DNA of 64,000 bases, from the NCBI GenBank assembly GCA_947502495.1, contig CANNAC010000006.1, positions 1-64,000 on the forward strand, given 5' to 3'. Made by a program: the position numbers and the translations under genes. This DNA comes from an uncultured Flavobacteriaceae bacterium (GTDB lineage: Bacteria; Bacteroidota; Bacteroidia; Flavobacteriales; Flavobacteriaceae). Under the pieces are notes generated by a model. It was not told the origin of the DNA. It searched no databases and saw only the letters and a program-made list of their open reading frames with translations. This document shows positions 37,495 through 45,372 of this stretch, one piece after another; the first letter of the stretch is position 1; each line of letters starts with the position of its first letter.

Positions 37495-39781
37495 ACCGCT
37501 AAAAATTGCGCTATTATTAATTTTCTTTTTTTTGGGGTACTCGACTGTTTTTTCGCAAAACAAAAAGCAACCTCTAGCGCAAGTATTGGCTATAATCGAA
37601 CAACAATTTAAAGTTAGTTTTTCTTATGCCGATAGCACGATTAAAAATATTGACGTGTTTTTGGATCGCAATGAAAACTTAGAGGCAATTCTAACTGCTT
37701 TAGAAAAACAAACGCAATTACAGTTTAACAAACTAAACAAGCAGTTTATTACCATTGCTAGACAAGAAGTGCAACCTTTTACCATTCAGAAGTTAGAAGA
37801 AGTAGTAATCACTAACTATTTAACCACAGGAATAAATAAAAACACCACAGGAAGTATTACCATAAAACCAGAACAATTTGGCATTTTACCAGGTTTAATA
37901 GAACCAGATGTATTGCAAACCATCCAAGCACTTCCTGGCGTTTTAAGTGTCGATGAAACGGTTTCGAACATTAATATTAGAGGTGGAACACACGACCAAA
38001 ACCTCATCCTTTGGGATGGTATTAAAATGTATCAATCTGGTCATTTTTTCGGACTGATATCTGCATTCAATCCGTATTTAACCAAGCAAGTAAATGTATC
38101 TAAAAACGGAACCTCAGCGAAATATGGAGATGGCGTTTCGAGTGTGATAGACATGCAATTATCGAACACAATTCAAAATGATTTTAAAGCTGGAGCTGGT
38201 TTTAATTTAGTGCATGCAGATGGATATGCCAAAGCGCCAATTGGTAAACATGCAGAATTACAACTTTCGGCAAGACGTTCATTTACCGATTTAGTAACTG
38301 CGCCAACCTACAAGCAGTATTTTAAACGCATTTTTCAAGATTCCGATTTTGAAAGTAATCAGGAAGCTCAAAACAATACGATCTCTAAAAACGAAAACTT
38401 TTACTTTTATGATTTCTCGGGAAAACTGCTATTAAACCTTTCTAAAAAAGACAAACTCCAAATTAGTTTTTTAACCATTCATAATAATTTAGATTACGAA
38501 GAACAATCCACAATAAACAATATTAACGAATCTTTAAACAGTACACTTATTCAGCGTAATTTGGCAAGTGGCATTAGCTACACCAGAAAATGGCATTCTA
38601 AATTAAGTTCCAACCTACACGTATCGCTTTCTAACTACGAATTAGATGCCAAGAATTTTGATATCCTGAATGACCAACGTTTAATTCAAGAAAACAAAGT
38701 ATTTGATAACGCCTTGAAACTAGACACTAAATGGCATATTAATAAAAACACCGACCTTCAAATTGGCTATCAGTTTTTTGAAGTTGGCATTAGCAATCTA
38801 GAAAACATTAATAACCCAGTCTTTAGAAGTTATATCAAGGAAGTTATTAGAAGTCATTCCGCTTTCGCGGAAGGCCAACTAATATCTAACAACAAAAACA
38901 CCAACGCAAAAGCTGGAATACGATTTAACTACATTCCGAAATTAGACGCTTTTTTAGCAGAACCAAGAATAAGTTTTAGCCAACGGTTTGCAAATCATTT
39001 TAGAGTAGAACTTCTTGGAGAATTTAAAAGTCAGACGACCTCACAAATCATCGATTTACAGAATGATTTTTTAGGAATCGAAAAACGTCGTTGGATTTTA
39101 GCAAACAACAGCGATATTCCAATTATAAAAAGCAAACAAGTATCACTAGGATTAAACTACAATAAGAATAAATTACTAATTAGTGCGGAAGCTTTTTATA
39201 AAGAAGTCGACGGCATCACCACCAGAAGCCAAGGCTTTCAAAACCAGTTTCAGTATATAAAAGCGATAGGAAGCTATCAAGTAAAGGGAGTCGATTTTTT
39301 AATCAACAAACAGTTTACCAATTTGAATACATGGTTAAGTTATTCGTATAGCAAAAACGATTATACATTTAAGAACTTGAATAACGGAAACCCTTTTCCT
39401 AATAATGCTGACATCACGCATGCCGTTAATTTCTCTAATACCTACACTGTAAACAAATTCCAGTTTGCCTTAGGTGTAAATTGGCATTCTGGGAAACCAT
39501 ATACCAAACCTGACAACACCATTACTTCAGGTAACATTAATTACAATGTACCAAACAGTGATTATTTAAAAGATTATTTACGTGTCGATTTTTCGGTAAC
39601 AAAAGATTTAAAAATTTCGGAAGGAGTTCAGGCCAAAATTGGTGCTTCTGTTTGGAATCTTTTAAATACCAATAACACGATTAATAGATACTATGTTCTG
39701 GATGCAGATAACAACATTTCGAAAGTAGAAAACCAATCCTTAGGCATTACACCAAATGTAAGTTTTCGTGTGTATTTTTAG
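37487..39781 (+). CDS. TonB-dependent receptor with N-terminal STN signalling domain
   Basis: Outer-membrane transporter of 764 residues. A signal peptide (IALLLIFFFLGYSTVFSQ) precedes an STN domain (PLAQVLAIIEQQFKVSFSYA, about residues 28-90), a plug domain (DVLQTIQALPGVLSVDE, NINIRGGTHDQNLILWDG, ISAFNPYLTKQVNVSKNG) and a beta-barrel ending with an aromatic residue (SFRVYF). The STN domain marks it as a signalling receptor acting through FecR and the ECF sigma. It starts at a GTG inside the last codons of fecR, overlapping by 8 nt, so translation is probably coupled. No SusD-type partner is adjacent. The ligand is unknown; the flanking lipoproteins are candidates to act with it. Confidence 0.94.
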   Translation: MNKPLKIALLLIFFFLGYSTVFSQNKKQPLAQVLAIIEQQFKVSFSYADSTIKNIDVFLDRNENLEAILTALEKQTQLQFNKLNKQFITIARQEVQPFTIQKLEEVVITNYLTTGINKNTTGSITIKPEQFGILPGLIEPDVLQTIQALPGVLSVDETVSNINIRGGTHDQNLILWDGIKMYQSGHFFGLISAFNPYLTKQVNVSKNGTSAKYGDGVSSVIDMQLSNTIQNDFKAGAGFNLVHADGYAKAPIGKHAELQLSARRSFTDLVTAPTYKQYFKRIFQDSDFESNQEAQNNTISKNENFYFYDFSGKLLLNLSKKDKLQISFLTIHNNLDYEEQSTINNINESLNSTLIQRNLASGISYTRKWHSKLSSNLHVSLSNYELDAKNFDILNDQRLIQENKVFDNALKLDTKWHINKNTDLQIGYQFFEVGISNLENINNPVFRSYIKEVIRSHSAFAEGQLISNNKNTNAKAGIRFNYIPKLDAFLAEPRISFSQRFANHFRVELLGEFKSQTTSQIIDLQNDFLGIEKRRWILANNSDIPIIKSKQVSLGLNYNKNKLLISAEAFYKEVDGITTRSQGFQNQFQYIKAIGSYQVKGVDFLINKQFTNLNTWLSYSYSKNDYTFKNLNNGNPFPNNADITHAVNFSNTYTVNKFQFALGVNWHSGKPYTKPDNTITSGNINYNVPNSDYLKDYLRVDFSVTKDLKISEGVQAKIGASVWNLLNTNNTINRYYVLDADNNISKVENQSLGITPNVSFRVYF

Positions 39782-39881
39782 ATTACAATTATGCTTGATA
39801 TTACTGTTCTTAAAAACTAAACAGATAAATAAATGCATAGCCTTTACAATAAGTAACTCAAACTATAGGATCCATTTTAAA

Positions 39882-40352
39882 TTACTTTTGAAAAGTAAGA
39901 TAGTCTGTCCCTCCATTTCCGCCACTAACATCAATAAGTTTTATTTCTGTAGAACTATATGAAATAATATCCCAATCATCACTTAATTCTTCAAAATCTG
40001 GAGGTGAAACGAAAGAAATATTAAAATCGATATCATTATCGCTACTACTACTGCTACTACTATCGTCGGTCACAGACCAAGAACCCGTATATGTATTGGT
40101 TCCGTTTGTGGCAGTTAAAACACCATTAGCTGCAAAATTAAAGGTATACCCAGTAAAATCACTTGTTTCATCACTATCTGTATCGTAAAAATACGTGATA
40201 GACCAATTTCCAGATTCCATACTATTCTCAATAGCATTTATTTCAGCTGAATTGTCGTTACTGTTTCCATCGTCATCATCAGACGAACAGGTAGAAGAAA
40301 AGAGTGTAAACGCAAACAAAAGTAACATTGCAAGATGGATTGATTTTTTCAT
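39882..40352 (-). CDS. Small lipocalin-like lipoprotein
   Basis: Lipoprotein of 156 residues: the signal peptide ends LFSSTCSSDDDDG (Cys near residue 22, followed by an acidic tether). The mature domain (GNWSITYFYDTDSDETSDF, GYTFNFAANGVLTATNG, TYTGSWSVTDD, DWDIISYSSTEIKLIDVSG) has the strand order of the lipocalin-like domains common in Bacteroidota lipoproteins. It contains a Ser run (about residues 104-110) encoded by a trinucleotide repeat. It closely resembles in pattern the two lipocalin-like units of the 693-residue lipoprotein on the other side of the sigma/FecR/TonB genes. It is convergent with the TonB receptor gene. Confidence 0.8.
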   Translation of the reverse strand: MKKSIHLAMLLLFAFTLFSSTCSSDDDDGNSNDNSAEINAIENSMESGNWSITYFYDTDSDETSDFTGYTFNFAANGVLTATNGTNTYTGSWSVTDDSSSSSSSDNDIDFNISFVSPPDFEELSDDWDIISYSSTEIKLIDVSGGNGGTDYLTFQK

Positions 40353-40462
40353 GATTTTCCCTTTAGAAATTAAAATTAAATATAGTCATAATTTTTCATA
40401 AAAAAAACAGCAATCAAACACACACGATTATATTTCAAGTAGTTACAAAAATAATCTTATGA

Positions 40463-41161
40463 TTACAAATATTCCCGATACTGCATCACTCTAAAATCGA
40501 AGGTATTAAATGCAGCATTACTAGCTTTTAGATGTTTGTATAAAGGCATGCTACCAATCGCTCTATTTGCAGAACCTGAAGAAGAGGTTAAGGATACCGT
40601 TTTAATTATTCTTGCTTTAAGATCTCTCGACTGCGCTCGAGGTATCATTTCGTTTTCTATTGGAATGACGAATTGATGTATTCTTGGCACTTCATTAGAA
40701 ATCAATTCTAATTTTATATTATGTTCTTTTATGTGTTTTCGGAAGAAATACTCCGGACCATTTTTACTGTTTCCTCCAATAAACAATAAGGTTTCAATGC
40801 ATGGATGTTTTTTAATATAATCGATTACATTACGAAGCTGAATATTTTGCATGCCTAAATCGGAAGCATCTATCTTTTCCCGTTCTGCACTTGCTACAAT
40901 ATCACAAACACCAATTTGATGTTTTATAAGAAACGCTTTACGCTCATCTATTGCTTCTTGTGAATTATCATAACGCAAACTTAAACCGTGAATCTTTTCA
41001 ATATATAACCACAAGGAGTTGTAGTAACTACCATAACAGAAATTCACATCTTTTTCTAAAAGCTCTCCAACACTAAAACGCGGAGGCGGCAAAGTACCAA
41101 CAATTAATTTCTTAGTATCTTTTTGTATAAATGGCGGGTATGGATGTTTGTGTAAGAACAT
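40463..41161 (-). CDS. Uracil-DNA glycosylase-superfamily protein with an in-frame repeat insertion
   Basis: Protein of 232 residues resembling the small UDG-like proteins of Bacteroidota: LIVGTLPPPRFSVGELL near the N-terminus (motif A region), NFCYGSYYNSLW, REKIDASDLGMQNIQLRN, LLFIGGNSKNGPEYFFRKH, and near the C-terminus SLTSSSGSANRAIGSM (motif B-like) and FDFRVMQY. Enzymatic activity is inferred from family only. Residues about 168-182 (ENEMIPRAQSRDLKA) are encoded by a REP-like palindrome (40620-40652) and are probably an insertion between FVIPI and IKTVSL. A functional enzyme is still possible because the frame is kept. Confidence 0.8.
   Translation of the reverse strand: MFLHKHPYPPFIQKDTKKLIVGTLPPPRFSVGELLEKDVNFCYGSYYNSLWLYIEKIHGLSLRYDNSQEAIDERKAFLIKHQIGVCDIVASAEREKIDASDLGMQNIQLRNVIDYIKKHPCIETLLFIGGNSKNGPEYFFRKHIKEHNIKLELISNEVPRIHQFVIPIENEMIPRAQSRDLKARIIKTVSLTSSSGSANRAIGSMPLYKHLKASNAAFNTFDFRVMQYREYL
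40620..40652. repeat. REP-like repeat inside a coding sequence
   Basis: The stretch CTCTCGACTGCGCTCGAGGT (40624-40643) with its flanks matches one arm of the repeat pair at 32168-32196. It lies in frame within the UDG-family gene and adds about 11 codons. Confidence 0.75.
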
Positions 41162-41170
41162 GATTTTATC

Positions 41171-41189
41171 ATTCTGCCAAGGCAGGAAT
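41171..41189. repeat. Short palindrome ATTCTGCC-AA-GGCAGGAAT
   Basis: A 19-nt near-perfect dyad (one bulged G) in the 39-nt gap between two minus-strand genes. It is similar in layout to the TTTCCG dyads elsewhere in the window. Confidence 0.6.
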
Positions 41190-41200
41190 CTGTGATTTTA

Positions 41201-41923
41201 TTATAAAGAACTTAATAATCTTTCGACTTCATTAATTGTAGCTCTATATATTTTTTTATTCATTTTTGTCATATGTTCCGATTCGATCTTTATTTCATTT
41301 AAGATCTCTTTAGCATCTTCCGTTTTATTTTTAGCCATTAAAAATTTTGCTAAAACCAAACGCTCATCGTAATTCGAATAGCGAACATCCATTACTCGTA
41401 ATTGTGTTTCTGCTTCTTCTACTCTTTCTAATTGCTCTAGCGCCAATCCGTAAAAAAACGGCATTTTAGATTTTTTGAATTCAGGATGCGCTATGATTTT
41501 TTCAGAATAACGAATCACGTCCTTATACGATTCGGTATTGTAGTAACAAGTAATTAAATTCTGAATCACATAAAAGTCATTTTGATAATCACTATCTAAT
41601 GCCAATTCATAATTAGTAATCGCCTTTTGATAATCTTTATTTCCTAAATACGCATCTGCAAGATTTATTCTATTCTGAAATGTTTCGGAAAACTCCAGTT
41701 TCTTTTCTAAATCTTTGATTCTTTTGGTAGGATTAATAAGCGTCACAATTTCGCTGGTCACTTTTTCTGCATCCCGTTTATTATAAACTTGTGTTATTAA
41801 GTAAATAAGACACCCAATAAATGGCAAAAATATAATTAAGAATATCCAGTAGTACGGATTTCTATTTTTAATAAGATGATAAATACAATAGGCTTGCAAA
41901 GCAAGTATTACGTAGTAGTACAT
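41201..41923 (-). CDS. Membrane-anchored TPR protein with PLDc_N-like N-terminus
   Basis: Protein of 240 residues. Two N-terminal hydrophobic helices (YYYVILALQAYCIYHLI and YYWIFLIIFLPFIGCLIYLI, joined by RNPY) resemble the phospholipase-D-nuclease N-terminal (PLDc_N) membrane module. A cytosolic series of TPR-like helices follows (NRINLADAYLGNKDYQKAIT, NYELALDSDYQNDFYVIQNL, YKDVIRYSEKII, RVEEAETQLRVMD, KTEDAKEILNEIK). No catalytic residues are seen, and a scaffold role is possible but unproven. It lies upstream of the UDG-family gene on the same strand. Confidence 0.8.
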   Translation of the reverse strand: MYYYVILALQAYCIYHLIKNRNPYYWIFLIIFLPFIGCLIYLITQVYNKRDAEKVTSEIVTLINPTKRIKDLEKKLEFSETFQNRINLADAYLGNKDYQKAITNYELALDSDYQNDFYVIQNLITCYYNTESYKDVIRYSEKIIAHPEFKKSKMPFFYGLALEQLERVEEAETQLRVMDVRYSNYDERLVLAKFLMAKNKTEDAKEILNEIKIESEHMTKMNKKIYRATINEVERLLSSL

Positions 41924-42037
41924 AAATGAATAACTGGTTTATTATAAAATGTTAAAATAGTAAAGTAAAAGCTAAATGTTTTGTATTTTATTTGAAATTA
42001 TAAATCCTCTTATTAAGAGAAATAAAAATAAATATTC

Positions 42038-42169
42038 ATGGGAAAAGGAGATAAAAAAACAAAACGCGGAAAAATAAATAGAGGAACTTTTGGTGCCAGA
42101 AGACCACGAATTAAAAAACGTATTAAACCGGAAACTAAAATCGATATCACTAAAAAAGCAAAGGCTTAA
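42038..42169 (+). CDS. 30S ribosomal protein bTHX
   Basis: A 43-residue, very basic protein beginning MGKGDKKTKRGKINRGTFGA and continuing RRPRIKKRIKPE. The MGKGDKKTxRGK start and GxxRPRxKK core are the signature of the small ribosomal protein THX (TIGR04560 type), which is common in Bacteroidota. It binds the head of the 30S subunit. Its stop codon (42167-42169) abuts the stop of yaaA on the other strand with no base between. It is too short for most gene finders and easily missed. Symbol usage varies between annotations, so none is given. Confidence 0.9.
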   Translation: MGKGDKKTKRGKINRGTFGARRPRIKKRIKPETKIDITKKAKA

Positions 42170-42928
42170 TTATCTAATAAACACTAAGTCTTTTTCTGTA
42201 GACATTGCCTCGCTAAAACCATAACCTTCATAATGGAAGCCTTTTAAATCTTCTGTGGTTTTAGCATTTGTATCTACAATATATCTAGCCATAGAACCTC
42301 TAGCTTGTTTTGCAAAAAACGAAATCACTTTATATTCTCCGTTCTTTAAATCTTTAAAATTAGCAGTAATTACGGGTACTTTTAAAGCTTTCACATCTAT
42401 CGCTTTAAAATACTCGTTACTTGCAAGGTTTAAAAATAGTTCGTCTTCTTCTAGTTCTTCGTTTAAAGCTTGTGTCACTTTCTTTTTCCAGAACTCGTAT
42501 AGATTTTTATTTTTACCAACAGGCATTTTTGTGCCCATTTCTAGTCGGTAAGCTTGCATTAAATCTAAGGGTTTTAAAACACCATATAAACCGGAAAGGA
42601 TACGAACGGTATCTTGTAAAGTATCTAGTTTTTCTGCCGGAATGGTATGCGCATTTAAACCTTTATAGACATCTCCCGAAAAAGTATAGACTGCAGGTCT
42701 TGCATTTTCTTTGGTAAACGGTAATTGCCATTCTTGATTACGCTCGTAATTTAGTTGTCCTAAATTATCGGAAATATGCATAAGCGTAGATAAGCTTTTT
42801 GCTGATTTCTTTTTTAACAGTTTATTTAAGCGTTCGGCTTCGTTTAAAAAAGTAGCTTCTGTGCTTTTTGTGGTTGGCAATTGCGTTTCAAAATCCAAGG
42901 ACTTTGCTGGGGATAGTACTAGTTTCAT
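42170..42928 (-). CDS. yaaA: Peroxide stress protein YaaA (DUF328/UPF0246)
   Basis: Cytosolic protein of 252 residues of the YaaA family, which in E. coli lowers free iron during peroxide stress. Typical motifs are MKLVLSPAKSLDFE at the start, FSGDVYKGLNA, LSGLYGVLKPLDLMQAYRLEMGTK (segment about residues 110-133), NLASNEYFKAID, VISFFAKQARGSMARYI and DLKGFHYEGYGF. Length is standard. It ends exactly at the convergent bTHX gene. A perfect TTTCCG dyad lies about 20 bp upstream of its start. Confidence 0.94.
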   Translation of the reverse strand: MKLVLSPAKSLDFETQLPTTKSTEATFLNEAERLNKLLKKKSAKSLSTLMHISDNLGQLNYERNQEWQLPFTKENARPAVYTFSGDVYKGLNAHTIPAEKLDTLQDTVRILSGLYGVLKPLDLMQAYRLEMGTKMPVGKNKNLYEFWKKKVTQALNEELEEDELFLNLASNEYFKAIDVKALKVPVITANFKDLKNGEYKVISFFAKQARGSMARYIVDTNAKTTEDLKGFHYEGYGFSEAMSTEKDLVFIR

Positions 42929-42946
42929 TGAAAATTGTTTTTTTCA

Positions 42947-42964
42947 TTTCCGTGAAAACGGAAA
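42947..42964. repeat. Short dyad TTTCCGTGAAAACGGAAA
   Basis: Perfect 7-bp stem with a GAAA loop. It is identical to the reverse complement of the dyad at 26435-26452, 16.5 kb away, which shows that it belongs to a dispersed family rather than being a local chance palindrome. Confidence 0.8.
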
Positions 42965-43093
42965 TCTCATCATTTAAGTAAAAATCTATTTCTTTACCCT
43001 CAAATTTACAACTTACTTCTTTACTTTTTAAATATGTAAACTGAAATATTCTATGCTTGTATAAGTGTTTACTATATAATTAATTTCTTTATG

Positions 43094-43256
43094 TTCATTT
43101 TGCCTTGATGCAAAACGAACCAAAAGATCACAATCAAAATTAGGAAATTGCTAAAGCAACATTCTCTTTCGAGATTGCATGCTTGAAGCTGCGCTTCGCA
43201 TCTTCATCTCTTCGTTCTTTATTTCTGAATTTTGATGTTTTCCGACTATGTCGGAA
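43094..43256. repeat. Hairpin-bearing repeat, unclassified
   Basis: TTCATTTTGC pairs with GCAAAACGAA (43094-43119, one mismatch). ATCAAAATTAGGAAA (43133-43147) pairs at 13 of 15 positions with TTTCTGAATTTTGAT (43222-43236), enclosing about 74 nt that include a GAAGCTGCGCTTC hairpin. A final TTCCGAC/GTCGGAA hairpin follows at 43240-43256. The phrase of codons around GCAAAACGAACCAAAAGATC gives a spurious QNEPKD-type peptide that I recall seeing repeatedly in flavobacterial intergenic DNA. Confidence 0.5.
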
Positions 43257-43389
43257 TTTCAAGTACGAAATAATATCATTTATTATTTCATAACTTCTTT
43301 ACGAATTTACAAATAGCACACAATTAAAGAATGTTGAAGCAATAGTAATTTTATAAGCTAAAATATAATTTAACTATGAAATGGAATTT

Positions 43390-43546
43390 GCGTTAGTGAT
43401 TGCAGTGATATCCTTTTTTTGTGTCCGTTCGAGTGATGCGACCAAAGGAGCATTGTATCGAGAACACGAAAAAAAGATTTAACGAAAAGCACGACATTTT
43501 TTTCCTGCGAGGTTTTAAAAACCTTGTAGGTATAAAAATGGAACGC
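43390..43546 (+). ncRNA. Structured interspersed element, copy 2
   Basis: A 157-nt relative of the element at 8283-8441. Ends are GCGTT (43390-43394) and AACGC (43542-43546). The central stem pairs 43410-43424 with 43464-43478 (14 bp, conserved bulged C, different base pairs from copy 1). The 3' block GAT..A.CG.AAAGC..GAC is shared, as is AACGCCCAA at the end. The tip carries a 12-bp hairpin (43504-43530) unlike that of copy 1. It lies 52 nt from the rluD stop, in antisense orientation to rluD. Confidence 0.55.
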
Positions 43547-43598
43547 CCAACTTCACATTCGTTCCGTTGGGCAAACCTATTCTTTACATACTTATTTA

Positions 43599-44639
43599 TT
43601 AATGATCTACATGCTTCGAATAGTGTCTCCACTTCTCGATACATTGTTGGATATCTTCTGGGATTTCGGACTCGAAACGCATAAACTCATTTGTTTTTGG
43701 GTGTACAAATCCTAAGGTTTTTGCATGTAGCGCTTGTCTTGGTAATATTTTAAAACAGTTATCTACAAATTGCTTGTATTTGGTAAATGTGGTTCCTTTT
43801 AAAATGAGGTTCCCACCATAACGCTCATCATTAAAAAGGGTGTGACCAATATGCTTCATGTGCACACGAATTTGATGCGTTCTACCGGTTTCTAATTTAC
43901 AAGCCACCATAGTAATATAGCCTAAACGCTCGATTACTTTATAATGCGTCACTGCAGGTTTTCCGTTTCCTTCTTCATCATCCAAATAGACCGTATTTTG
44001 TAATCTATTTTTTTGGTGTCTCCCAATATTACCTTCTATGGTGCCTTCGTCTTCATCCATATTTCCCCAAACTAGTGCTACGTATTCACGCTCGCTGGTT
44101 TTTTTGGCAAATTGGCTAGAAAGATGCGCCATGGCTTCTTCAGTTTTAGCAACCACTAGAAGTCCGCTAGTATCCTTATCAATTCGATGTACTAATCCTG
44201 GACGTTCGCTGGAGTTATTTGGCAGATTATCAAATCTGTGAATAAGCGCATTTATAAGCGTCCCAGAATAATTACCATGTCCGGGATGCACCACCATTCC
44301 TGCTGGTTTGTTTACTACAAGTAGTTCGTCATCTTCATAAACTACATCTAATGGAATATCTTCACCAACCAATAAATTTTCGAAAGGTGGATGTTCGAAC
44401 ATGACACGAATTTCGTCAGAAGGTTTTACTTTATAACTGGATTTTACGGCTTCATCATTTACAAAAATATTTCCATTTTTGGCTGCCGTTTGTATTTTGT
44501 TACGAATGGCATTCTCTATGCGATTCATTAAATATTTATCGATTCGTAAAGGCGCTTGTCCTTTATCTACAGTAAATGCGTGATGCTCATAAAGAGAATC
44601 TTTTTGGTCTTGGCTTTCTGGTGTGTAATCTTCTGTCAT
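43599..44639 (-). CDS. rluD: Pseudouridine synthase RluD family
   Basis: 23S rRNA-modifying enzyme of 346 residues. An S4 domain lies at the N-terminus (LRIDKYLMNRIENAIRNKIQTAAKNGNIFVN, segments of about residues 31-61). The catalytic RluA-type domain has LLVVNKPAGMVVHPGHGN and the active-site Asp in GLVHRIDKDTSGLLVVAK (near residue 150), then KLETGRTHQIRVHMKHIGH. Motifs and length match RluD, which modifies helix 69 of 23S rRNA. The PASTA protein gene lies 74 nt upstream on the same strand, as is usual in flavobacteria. Confidence 0.94.
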   Translation of the reverse strand: MTEDYTPESQDQKDSLYEHHAFTVDKGQAPLRIDKYLMNRIENAIRNKIQTAAKNGNIFVNDEAVKSSYKVKPSDEIRVMFEHPPFENLLVGEDIPLDVVYEDDELLVVNKPAGMVVHPGHGNYSGTLINALIHRFDNLPNNSSERPGLVHRIDKDTSGLLVVAKTEEAMAHLSSQFAKKTSEREYVALVWGNMDEDEGTIEGNIGRHQKNRLQNTVYLDDEEGNGKPAVTHYKVIERLGYITMVACKLETGRTHQIRVHMKHIGHTLFNDERYGGNLILKGTTFTKYKQFVDNCFKILPRQALHAKTLGFVHPKTNEFMRFESEIPEDIQQCIEKWRHYSKHVDH

Positions 44640-44666
44640 TATTCGTTTTGTCTTTCGACTGTGCTT

Positions 44667-44690
44667 AAGATAACCGTAAGCGATTATCTT
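44667..44690. repeat. Small hairpin between PASTA gene and rluD
   Basis: AAGATAA (44667-44673) pairs with TTATCTT (44684-44690) around a 10-nt loop. The adjoining TCTTTCGACTGTGCTT resembles a degraded REP-type repeat. No T-tract follows, so it is not a convincing terminator. Confidence 0.45.
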
Positions 44691-44713
44691 GTAATCATTA
44701 GATTTAATTTAGA

Positions 44714-45268
44714 CTATGGTCTTTTTCCGTTTCCTAAAACTAAATCTATTTTAGAAGTTTTTGGCAGTAAGTCTCCTGCATTTATTTTTTTTCCTTCAAA
44801 GCTTAGTCGTACCACTTCATCTGTACCTAAGTAATCAATATACGTTATTTTACCAATAGTAAACCCTAAGGCTTCTAACATTGGTTTTGCTTGTCGGAAG
44901 GTACGTTCTCTTAAATCGGGAACTTGTATTTTTCGGTAACCAGAAGGATTTAATGTTAAGTAAATTTTTCGGTCTTCTTTTACTTTTTCTCCAGATGGTG
45001 GATCTTGATCTATTACCGAAAACTTAGGGTATTTCGGATTGAAATTTGCGGAATCCTGAATTTGCATTACCAAATTATTCTCCTTTAGCTCTATTTCTGC
45101 TACTGCAATAGATTTTCCTTTTAATTCTGGAACGGTTTCAAAATTACCATGATTAGTGGTATAGCTCAACCATCTTAACATAAGAAAAGTCAGTACTGCT
45201 ATAGCTAAAATGGCTAACGCTAATTGTTTTAAAAACGTTTTACTGGTAATAAATTTAACTATGCTCAT
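44714..45268 (-). CDS. PASTA-domain membrane protein
   Basis: Protein of 184 residues with one N-terminal transmembrane helix (LALAILAIAVLTFLML, about residues 16-31) and a periplasmic part made of about two to three PASTA-like units: VPELKGKSIAVAEIELKENNL with IDQDPPSGEKVKEDRKIYLTL, and VPDLRERTFRQAKPMLEALGF with a degenerate end. PASTA units bind peptidoglycan or beta-lactam-like ligands. There is no kinase or PBP domain attached. The divergent neighbour is ddl (cell-wall precursor ligase), which supports a cell-wall connection. Confidence 0.9.
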   Translation of the reverse strand: MSIVKFITSKTFLKQLALAILAIAVLTFLMLRWLSYTTNHGNFETVPELKGKSIAVAEIELKENNLVMQIQDSANFNPKYPKFSVIDQDPPSGEKVKEDRKIYLTLNPSGYRKIQVPDLRERTFRQAKPMLEALGFTIGKITYIDYLGTDEVVRLSFEGKKINAGDLLPKTSKIDLVLGNGKRP

Positions 45269-45372
45269 GATCTTATTTTAGATTGGCAAAGATATAAAAA
45301 CAGAACTGTTTTTACTTTTGATTAATTAATGATATTTTAGCTTAACGATTATTTTCATCGTTTGTTATTAAT

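Larger units (their letters stand above)
42929..43598. other. Repeat-rich gene-free region (670 bp)
   Basis: No credible coding frame on either strand. The region contains, left to right, a TTTCCG dyad (42947-42964), an AT-rich stretch, a hairpin-bearing repeat (43094-43256) and the second copy of the structured element (43390-43546). It is the densest repeat cluster in the window. Confidence 0.75.

Noticed and set aside
38857-38872. TTCCGCTTTCGCGGAA in the TonB receptor gene as an insertion
   Set aside because: The dyad is perfect, but the encoded SHSAFAEGQ fits a barrel strand without any sign of extra residues, so insertion is not shown; kept only as a comment in the dyad finding.
43421-43684. 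Plus-strand frame running from the structured element into rluD antisense
   Set aside because: It overlaps the well-supported rluD gene and contains only repeat sequence before it.
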